The position numbers were made by a program, and so were the translations under genes. The notes beneath the pieces were generated by a model. It searched no databases and had not been told where the DNA came from. It worked only from the letters and a program-made list of their open reading frames with translations. From assembly GCF_001905125.1 (NCBI RefSeq), contig NZ_LWLE01000002.1, positions 291,261 through 355,260 on the forward strand: DNA of 64,000 nt. Direction: 5' to 3'. Positions 57,912 through 64,000 of the stretch are shown piece after piece (within the stretch, counting starts at the first letter, position 1; each line of letters begins with the position of its first letter). The DNA is from Streptomyces sp. TSRI0281 (GTDB lineage Bacteria > Actinomycetota > Actinomycetes > Streptomycetales > Streptomycetaceae).

Positions 57912-58871
57912 ATGTTGCGTACGAGGAACTCGCGTACGGAAACGTCACATACGAAAAGGTCACGTACGAGGACGGGCGCGGTCGCTCTGGCCGGCCTTCT
58001 GCTCGCCCTGCTCGCCGCCGGGTGCGGCAAGGAGGGCAGCCCGCCGGTCAAGGGGCCGAAGCCGGAGGCGCTGCCGCAGTACAAGGTCGACACCGGCTTC
58101 GAACTGCCCGGCTCCACGACCTGGAAGAAGGCCAAGAAGCGGGGCCACCTCGTGGTCGGCGCCAAGGAGGACCAGCCCTACCTGGGCGAGAAGGACCCGG
58201 CCACCGGGATCTACTCCGGCTTCGACATCGAGATCGCCCGCATGATGGCGGCCTCGCTCGGATTCGAGCCGAAGTCGGTCCAGTTCAGGACGATCGCCTC
58301 GGCCAACCGCGAGACCGCCCTGCAGAACGGCCAGATCGACTACTACGTCGGCACCTACACCATCAACGACATGCGCAAGAAACTCGTCGGGTTCGCCGGC
58401 CCCTACTACCTGGCCGGGCAGGGGCTGCTGGTGCGCACCGACGAGAACGACATCCACGGGCCGCAGGACCTGGACGGCAGGACCGTCTGTTCGGCGGCGG
58501 GCTCCACCCCGTACCAGCGCATCGCCGCCGACTATCCCAAGGCGGACCTCGTCGCCTACGACACGTACTCGATCTGTGTCGACAACCTGCTGACCTACCA
58601 GGTCGACGCCGTCACCACCGACGACGCCATCCTGCTGGGCTTCGCGGCGAAGGCTCCGGACGAGATGAAGGTCGTCGGGAAGCCGTTCTCCGAAGAGCCG
58701 TACGGCATCGGCGTGCCCCGGGGCGACAACGCGCTGCGCGCCGCGCTCAACGACGCCCTGGAGGCCAACGAGAAGAACGGCAACTGGAAGAAGGCGTTCG
58801 AAGCGACGCTGGGCCTGTCCGGAGTGCCCGCACCGAAGCCCCCGCCCATCGACCGCTACCCGGCGAACTGA
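57912..58871 (+). CDS. gluB: Glutamate-type ABC transporter substrate-binding lipoprotein
   Basis: 319 residues from ATG 57912. The head is highly basic and polar (RTRNSRTETSHTKRSRTRTG), then a hydrophobic core and lipobox LAAGC. The mature amino-acid-binding domain shows HLVVGAKEDQPYLGEKDPAT, YSGFDIEIARMMAASLGFEP, the TINDMRKKLVGFAGPYYLAG ligand loop and the C-terminal EPYGIGVPRGDNALRAALND. The nucleotide repeats ACGTACGAGG/ACGTACGAAA at the start encode the basic head. Confidence 0.93.
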   Translation: MLRTRNSRTETSHTKRSRTRTGAVALAGLLLALLAAGCGKEGSPPVKGPKPEALPQYKVDTGFELPGSTTWKKAKKRGHLVVGAKEDQPYLGEKDPATGIYSGFDIEIARMMAASLGFEPKSVQFRTIASANRETALQNGQIDYYVGTYTINDMRKKLVGFAGPYYLAGQGLLVRTDENDIHGPQDLDGRTVCSAAGSTPYQRIAADYPKADLVAYDTYSICVDNLLTYQVDAVTTDDAILLGFAAKAPDEMKVVGKPFSEEPYGIGVPRGDNALRAALNDALEANEKNGNWKKAFEATLGLSGVPAPKPPPIDRYPAN

Positions 58872-58887
58872 GGGGACGGCACCGCAC

Positions 58888-59532
58888 ATGGATGTACTGA
58901 CAGAGAACTTCTCCCTCTACGGCAAGGGCTTCCTCGGTACCGTCGAGCTGACCGTGTACGCCTCGATCCTGGCGCTGGTCCTCGGCTTCGTGATGGCCTC
59001 CTGCCGGGTCGCCCCGGTCGGCTCCTTCCGGGTGCTGGGCACGGTCTGGGTGGCGGTGCTCCGCAACACCCCGCTCACCCTGCTGTTCTTCGCCGTCCTG
59101 CTCGGCCTGCCGCGCTTCGGCCTGGTCCTGCCGTTCAAGGTCTTCGCGGTCCTCGCGCTCGGCTGCTACACCTCCGCGTTCATCTGCGAGGTGCTGCGCT
59201 CCGGCATCAACACCGTGCCCACCGGCCAGGGCGAGGCCGCCCGCAGCCTCGGCATGTCCTTCGGGCAGACCCTGAGCCAGGTGGTCCTGCCGCAGGCCTT
59301 CCGCTCGGTGATCCCGCCGGTCGGCTCGACCCTCATCGCGCTGGCCAAGAACTCCGCGATCGCGGGAGCGTTCAGCGTCACGGAGCTGCTCGGCACCTAC
59401 AAGACCCTCAATGAGCTGGGCTACAGCATCATCTGGACGTTCATCTGGATCGCCGTCGGCTACCTGATCATCACCCTGTCCATCAGCGCGCTCTTCAACG
59501 TGCTGGAGAAGCGCTGGGGAGTCGCCCGATGA
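58888..59532 (+). CDS. gluC: Glutamate-type ABC transporter permease 1
   Basis: 214 residues, five membrane segments, HisMQ-type amino acid permease. The EAA loop is GQGEAARSLGMSFGQTLSQV, then VLPQAFRSVIPPVGSTLIAL. The stop overlaps the ATG of the second permease by 4 bases. Confidence 0.93.
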   Translation: MDVLTENFSLYGKGFLGTVELTVYASILALVLGFVMASCRVAPVGSFRVLGTVWVAVLRNTPLTLLFFAVLLGLPRFGLVLPFKVFAVLALGCYTSAFICEVLRSGINTVPTGQGEAARSLGMSFGQTLSQVVLPQAFRSVIPPVGSTLIALAKNSAIAGAFSVTELLGTYKTLNELGYSIIWTFIWIAVGYLIITLSISALFNVLEKRWGVAR

Positions 59533-60401
59533 CCGCCCGCTCCATGCCCACGGCCACCGCGCTCTACGACATCCCGGGCCCGCTGACCCGCAAACGGCAC
59601 TTCCTGTACGGGGTCGGCTCCACGATCCTGATCCTCGCGCTGGTCGGCTGGGTCATCTATCTGCTCTTCGACACCAACCAGTTCACCAGCGAGAAGTGGA
59701 CGCCCTTCGAGTACAAGGGCATCCAGGAGCTGCTGCTGCGCGGACTGGGCAACACCCTCAAGGCGTTCGGGTACGCCGCGGTGCTCTCCCTGGCACTCGG
59801 TGCCCTGCTCGCCGTCGGCCGGCTCTCCGCGCACCGGCCGGTGCGCTGGATCTCGACACTGCTGGTCGAATTCTTCCGGGCCATGCCGGTGCTGGTGATG
59901 ATCTTCTTCATCTTCGTGGCGCTGAAGGTGCAGCCGCTGCCCGCGCTGGTCGCCGGGCTGACCCTCTACAACGGTTCCGTCCTCGCGGAGGTGTTCCGTA
60001 CCGGCATCAACTCGGTGGATCGCGGTCAGCGGGAGGCCGCGTACGCGCTCGGCATGCGCAAGACGCAGGTCACGACCTTCGTCCTCGCACCCCAGGCGGT
60101 ACGCGCCATGCTCCCCACCATCATCAGCCAGCTGGTGGTGGCCCTGAAGGACACCTCGCTCGGCTATCTGATCACCTATGAGGAATTCCTCCACGCGGGA
60201 AAGCTGATCGCGTCGAATCTCGACTACGATCTTCCCTTCATCCCTGTGGTGATGGTGATCTCACCCATCTACATCGGGATGTGCATGCTGCTTTCCTGGT
60301 TCGCCACCTGGGTGGCGAAACGGCAGCGGCGCAACCCGAAGACCGAGGCGGTGGATGTGGCCCCGGCCGAACCAGGGACGCTGCTGCCGGGAGGGCAGTA
60401 G
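59529..60401 (+). CDS. gluD: Glutamate-type ABC transporter permease 2
   Basis: 290 residues, start ATG 59529 overlapping gluC (ATGA). A cytoplasmic N-terminal region (TALYDIPGPLTRKRHFLYGV) precedes the helices. FFRAMPVLVMIFFIFVALKV and RGQREAAYALGMRKTQVTTF mark the HisMQ fold and EAA loop, with LKDTSLGYLITYEEFLHAGK near the end. It should form a heterodimeric channel with gluC. Confidence 0.94.
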   Translation: MTARSMPTATALYDIPGPLTRKRHFLYGVGSTILILALVGWVIYLLFDTNQFTSEKWTPFEYKGIQELLLRGLGNTLKAFGYAAVLSLALGALLAVGRLSAHRPVRWISTLLVEFFRAMPVLVMIFFIFVALKVQPLPALVAGLTLYNGSVLAEVFRTGINSVDRGQREAAYALGMRKTQVTTFVLAPQAVRAMLPTIISQLVVALKDTSLGYLITYEEFLHAGKLIASNLDYDLPFIPVVMVISPIYIGMCMLLSWFATWVAKRQRRNPKTEAVDVAPAEPGTLLPGGQ

Positions 60402-60426
60402 CCGGGCAGCGCCCGCCCGGCAGCAG
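60381..60426. terminator. Terminator between gluD and the truncated hydrolase
   Basis: CTGCTGCCGGG (60381-60391) pairs perfectly with the 11-nt arm at 60416-60426; an alternative inner stem uses GCCGGGC at 60401-60407. Lies between convergent genes. Confidence 0.65.
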
Positions 60427-60433
60427 CCGGTGA

Positions 60434-61333
60434 TCACTTCTCGCGCAGCGGGACCGAGAGGTAACTCGGATCCGTACCGGGCGAGGAGAAGGTCAGCTGC
60501 GAGCCGGTCGGGTTGTGCTCGATGTACAGCGGATCAACGGTGTCGATCACCAGGGCGAGCCGGTGACCGGCCGGGACGTCGTAGGCCGTGGAGAACAGCT
60601 CCAGGTCCACGGGGAACGGCCGGCCCGGGGTCTGCCCGTGGAACGTGTAGGGGGCGTCGCTGACCAGTTTGCCGAGGCCGAGCGGCCCCACGTCGTAGAG
60701 ATGGGCGACGAGGGTGCCGCTCTCCTCGGTGCTGGTGAGCGTGGTGTGCGGCGCGGCGGTGCCACGGATGTGCTGGGCGGCGGCGGCGGCGTACGGCCCG
60801 GACTGCCAGACGCTCGCGAAGGCGCGCGGCAGCAGGGGGATGGAGGCGACGGGCGGCAGCTTCACGAACTGGTCGAGGGCGTTGGACAGCATGACGATGC
60901 CGCCGTTGGCACCCGAGTCGACGTTCGCCAGGATCTTCTTCGTGCCGTCCAGCTCGATCCGGTGCTTCCCGGCGCCGACCGACTTCCAGTCCGGGTAGCC
61001 CTCGTAACCCTTGTCGGTACGGGACTTGAGCTGGACCGGCTGCTCCATGTCGATGCCGTTGCGCTCGCCCTTGAGATACCGGTCGAACCAGCGGTGCGCG
61101 CTCGTCCAGGTGTCGTTGGGCAGGCCGAGCAGTCCGGTGGCCTCGGCGGTGGCGTGGTCGCCGGGGCGGAACTCCAGGCGCTTGGGGCCGGTGAGCTTCT
61201 CGTAGAACGAGGCGTACTGGTTGGGCGGGAAGATGGTGTCGCCCCAGGCGTTGCCCATCATGATCGCGGAGCCGTTGGCGTTGATCCGGTCCAGATACGT
61301 CGCGGGGGAGCGCTTCTTGCCCCAGGCGATCAT
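60434..61333 (-). pseudogene. CocE/NonD-type serine hydrolase, N-terminal half missing
   Basis: About 300 residues from ATG 61333 (IAWGKKRSPATYLDRINANG); an in-frame start at 61429 is possible. What is present is the end of the alpha/beta hydrolase domain (MGNAWGDTIFPPNQYASFYE, RLEFRPGDHATAEATGLLGL with the catalytic Asp/His region) and the whole X-Pro dipeptidyl-peptidase C-terminal beta domain (PVDLELFSTAYDVPAGHRLA). Full relatives have about 530 residues with a signal peptide and the nucleophile serine in the missing half. Without these it should be inactive and not exported. No upstream remnant of the lost half was found. Confidence 0.75.
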
Positions 61334-61481
61334 GTCCGCTTCCTCGCGAGGTGGGAGCCGAGGAAGTCGGTCAGTGACCCGACGGTAACCCCGGTTGTTT
61401 ACCGCTGGTAACTGGTCGGTGTGTCGCACGAAGGTAACGATTGTTGGACGAGTTGTCAGTAGTGGGCGCGAGCGCCGCGGA

Positions 61482-62684
61482 TCAGCTCAGCGCGCTCTTC
61501 GTCCGCCAGTCGGCCCAGGAGACGTTCCACGCGCCGTAGCCGTTGCCCTCGGCCACCGTGCCCTTGGCGTCGGCACCGGTGATCTCGAACGGGTCGCCGA
61601 CCCGCACCTGCCGGTACAGCGACGCGGCGTTCGCGTCGCTCATGCCGACACAGCCCGAACTGTGGTTGCCGCGGCCGAAGTAGGAGGCGTTCCACGGCGC
61701 GGCGTGCGCGTACATCCCGGACCAGGTCAGACGCATCGAGGAGTCGACCATCTTGTCGTAGGCATCGCCGAGGCCCACCGTCTCGGAGCGCATGTTGATC
61801 GTGCCCTCCTTGGACATCAGGACGGCCGTGCCCCGCCAGGACGCCTTGTCGCCGCCGGGCGTGCCCGCCGACATCGGGACGTCCATGACCTGCTTGCCGT
61901 CGCGGTGCAGGGCGAGCCGGTGGTTGTCGAGATCGACCTTGACCACCTGGGCGGCACCGATCGTGAACGTCGTCGTGTAGTCGCGTACGAACCAGCCGCC
62001 GGACCCGCCCGTGTCGACGCCGTTCAGCTCCGCGTCCAGGGTGACCTTGGTGCCGGACTTCCAGTACTCCTTGGGCCGCCAGTCGACGCGGTCCTTGCCG
62101 GAGTAGTCCTGGAGCCAGCCCCAGGAGCCCTCGGTGCTGTTCGAGGTGGAGACCTTCAGGCGCTTCTCCACCTCGGCCTTGTCCTTCACCGGGTTGTCGA
62201 AGACGATCGACAGCGGCTGCCCGATGCCGACCGTGGTGTTCTTCCCCGGGGCGAGGGCCAGCTTGTTGACCTTGTCCGCCGGTGCGGTGGTGAAGCCGGC
62301 CCGGTCGCTGCCGCCGTCGGTGTCCTTCGCCTCCACGGTGTACGCCGTGCCGGGCGCCGCGACCCGCTCGGACGTCCAGCTACGGCCGTCGGCGGATATC
62401 CGCCCGGTCAGCGCCCCGCCCTCGGCCCCGGTCACCGTGACCTTCTTGAGCTCGCCCCGCGCCAGCGTCACCTTCACCGGCCCGCCCGCGGTGGCCTTCG
62501 TGCCCCGCAGGTTCACCGAGATGCTGGTGTCCGGAGCCTTCCCCGACCCCGCCACCGCGGCGGACCCGCCACCGGAACAGGCGGTGAGTGCGGCACCGAG
62601 CACCACGACCGGGCCGATCAGGGCGTGCCGGGCGGGACGGCCGGCCGGGGCGATGCGGCGTATGTGCCGGCGTGCAGAGCTCAA
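61482..62684 (-). CDS. L,D-transpeptidase (YkuD) lipoprotein
   Basis: Cross-links peptidoglycan by 3-3 bonds. 400 residues; TTG 62684 is chosen because GGAGG lies 8 bases upstream on the coding strand, giving a signal with lipobox LTAC. Two Ig-like domains (residues about 45-130 and 130-245) precede the YkuD domain, whose catalytic centre is MYAHAAPWN, then GRGNHSSGCVGMSDANAASL with the nucleophile cysteine. This is the usual actinobacterial Ldt layout. The gene is divergent from murJ across a 252-bp region. Confidence 0.93.
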   Translation of the reverse strand: MSSARRHIRRIAPAGRPARHALIGPVVVLGAALTACSGGGSAAVAGSGKAPDTSISVNLRGTKATAGGPVKVTLARGELKKVTVTGAEGGALTGRISADGRSWTSERVAAPGTAYTVEAKDTDGGSDRAGFTTAPADKVNKLALAPGKNTTVGIGQPLSIVFDNPVKDKAEVEKRLKVSTSNSTEGSWGWLQDYSGKDRVDWRPKEYWKSGTKVTLDAELNGVDTGGSGGWFVRDYTTTFTIGAAQVVKVDLDNHRLALHRDGKQVMDVPMSAGTPGGDKASWRGTAVLMSKEGTINMRSETVGLGDAYDKMVDSSMRLTWSGMYAHAAPWNASYFGRGNHSSGCVGMSDANAASLYRQVRVGDPFEITGADAKGTVAEGNGYGAWNVSWADWRTKSALS

Positions 62685-62936
62685 CGGGAAAACCTCCAGG
62701 ACAAGTGCTTCTCGTGAGAAGAGAGGCATTTCCCCGGCCCAAGGTTCCGTAAATTTCCGGAAATCGAGGAATTCCCGGTGTGACAACCGACGCGGTGCGG
62801 GACGGCAGGGCCCGCTGAGGACGTACGGGTGTACGAGCTGTGCGGGGTACCCTCCACCCTCGGCCTCCGGCCGTCGGCACTCGGCCCGACGACCGGGCAC
62901 GAGGCCCTCGACATCCTCGGAGACCAGGAGAGACCG
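62685..62936. promoter_or_regulatory. Divergent L,D-transpeptidase/murJ control region
   Basis: 252 bases without a gene. It contains the perfect palindrome ATTTCCGGAAAT (62753-62764), part of an AT-rich stretch (62740-62780) unlike its surroundings, and the CAGGAG ribosome binding site of murJ near 62925-62930. Confidence 0.6.
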
Positions 62937-64000
62937 GTGGGCGGAACCGACCCCGCAACGAGCCCCGCCGCCGGAACCGCCGCCGGAACCTCCGTCGCAA
63001 CCGCCTCCGGCGCGGAGGCCGCCGGGGACGGCCCGGCGAAGCCCGCTTCGGTGCTGCGCAGCGGAGCCGTCATGGCGGCGGGCTCCGTCGTCTCCCGCGC
63101 CACCGGCTTCATCCGCTCGGCGGTCGTCGTCGCCGCACTCGGCACCGGGCTGGCGGCCGACGGCTACACGGTCGCCAACACCGTCCCCAACATCCTGTAC
63201 ATGCTGCTCATCGGCGGCGCCCTCAACGCGGTCTTCGTCCCCGAGCTGGTACGGGCCGCCAGACACCACGCCGACGGCGGAGCCGCGTACACCGACCGGC
63301 TGCTGACCGTGTGCACGGTCGGCCTCATCGCCCTCACCGCGATCACGGTGGCCGGTGCGCCCCTCATCGTCTCCGTCTACACCGACTACACGGGCCGGCA
63401 GGCCGAGCTGACCGTCGCCCTCGCCCGCTACTGCCTGCCGCAGATCCTCTTCTACGGGCTCTTCACCCTCCTCGGTCAAGTCCTCAACGCCCGCGACCGG
63501 TTCGGCGCGATGATGTGGACCCCGGTCCTCAACAACGTCGTGATCATCGCGGTGTTCGGTCTCTACCTCTCGGTCGCCGCGGGCTCCGGCGGCGCCCTCG
63601 GCGACGCCGACGCCCAACTGCTCGGCTGGGGGACGACCGCCGGAATAGCGGTGCAGACCCTCGCCCTGATCCCCGCGCTGCGCGCCGCCCGGTTCCGTTG
63701 GCGGCCCCGCTTCGACTGGCGCGGCAGCGGGCTGACCCGGCCGCTCCGCTCGGCCGGCTGGCTCGTGCTGCTCGTCCTGACCAACCAGCTCGCCTACTGG
63801 GTGGTGACCCGGCTCTCCACCGGCACCGGGCAGCGCGCCGTCGACCAGGGGGTGTCGGGCGGCGCCGGATACACCGCGTACAGCTACGCGTACCAGCTCC
63901 TGGTCGTCCCGCAGGGCATCATCACCGTCTCCCTGGTCACCGCGCTGATGCCGAGGATGAGCCGGGCGGCGGCCGACGGCGATCTGGCCGGGGTGCGGCG
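62937..64000 (+). CDS. murJ: MurJ/MviN-type lipid II flippase, N-terminal part (runs off the right edge)
   Basis: At least 354 residues are present. GTG 62937 follows CAGGAGAG. A 40-residue Ala/Thr/Gly cytoplasmic head precedes the MviN domain: VLRSGAVMAAGSVVSRATGF, then VANTVPNILYMLLIGGALNA, VFVPELVRAARHH, YCLPQILFYGLFTLLGQVLN and AYQLLVVPQGIITVSLVTAL. It flips lipid-linked peptidoglycan precursors across the membrane. A wall-crosslinking L,D-transpeptidase gene is divergent from it. In many Streptomyces this gene region is near the chromosome end, with a long C-terminal extension that lies outside the window. Confidence 0.9.
   Translation, partial: MGGTDPATSPAAGTAAGTSVATASGAEAAGDGPAKPASVLRSGAVMAAGSVVSRATGFIRSAVVVAALGTGLAADGYTVANTVPNILYMLLIGGALNAVFVPELVRAARHHADGGAAYTDRLLTVCTVGLIALTAITVAGAPLIVSVYTDYTGRQAELTVALARYCLPQILFYGLFTLLGQVLNARDRFGAMMWTPVLNNVVIIAVFGLYLSVAAGSGGALGDADAQLLGWGTTAGIAVQTLALIPALRAARFRWRPRFDWRGSGLTRPLRSAGWLVLLVLTNQLAYWVVTRLSTGTGQRAVDQGVSGGAGYTAYSYAYQLLVVPQGIITVSLVTALMPRMSRAAADGDLAGVR

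Overview
The window is high-GC actinobacterial chromosome and almost certainly Streptomyces. Codon third positions are nearly all G or C, GTG and TTG starts are frequent, neighbouring genes often overlap by 4 bases (GTGA or ATGA), and the gene content fits: GH46 chitosanases, a Tat-exported lipoprotein, paired LuxR-type two-component systems, a mycothiol-type DinB protein, soil sugar uptake systems and cytochrome P450s. No tRNA, rRNA, CRISPR array, insertion sequence or phage gene was seen.

Positions 1-10.4 kb and 23-33.6 kb hold the two halves of a purine salvage and degradation programme. The left half has a catalase (5' end only), tartronate semialdehyde reductase and hydroxypyruvate isomerase (glyoxylate handling), a small YkoF-like protein with a YheO-type HTH protein, then OHCU decarboxylase, HIU hydrolase, uricase, an NCS2 permease, a guanine/8-oxoguanine-type deaminase and a second NCS2 permease. 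The right half has malate synthase, a MobA-like nucleotidyltransferase, an IclR regulator, allantoinase and allantoicase. Together they take xanthine or urate to allantoin, allantoate and glyoxylate, then to malate, while catalase removes the H2O2 made by uricase. Two palindrome families tie the halves together: TCAACA-N3-TGTTGA (catalase, uricase operon, malate synthase, allantoinase) and TTCC-N7-GGAA (hyi, malate synthase, iclR/allantoinase). Both occur in the malate synthase promoter, one over the -35 box and one filling the spacer.

Positions 10.5-22.9 kb are accessory: two GH46 chitosanases (one secreted, one lipoprotein) around an SH3-like secreted protein, an alpha/beta hydrolase without its nucleophile serine, a large HEAT-like protein, a DinB-type protein, a fibronectin type III lipoprotein, an M20 peptidase overlapping a YfcC-type transporter, and a TetR gene divergent from an orphan Tat-lipoprotein solute-binding protein. 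A two-component system divergent from an FtsX-type ABC exporter lies at 26.1-29.8 kb, between the nucleotidyltransferase region and iclR.

Positions 33.7-43.2 kb are a mixed segment with several decayed genes: an internally deleted aldo/keto reductase, an ABC ATPase scrap and a frameshifted EamA transporter. These lie among an SDR, a RibD-like reductase, a TetR regulator, a second two-component system and two tandem P450s. Positions 43.3-50.8 kb form a sugar uptake locus: a Gfo/Idh/MocA dehydrogenase divergent from a GntR regulator with two TTGTC-N2-GACAA operators, two duplicated sugar-binding lipoproteins, a permease, a single-domain ATPase and a ROK kinase.

Positions 50.9-64 kb contain a membrane-anchored protein, a PcaL-type fusion enzyme with an extraordinary Pro/Ala-rich N-terminal extension of about 170 residues, an MBL-fold hydrolase, exonuclease III, an HTH-ClpN protein whose start codon abuts nested palindromes, an SDR, a glutamate-type ABC transporter (gluABCD order), a truncated CocE/NonD-type hydrolase, an L,D-transpeptidase and the start of murJ.
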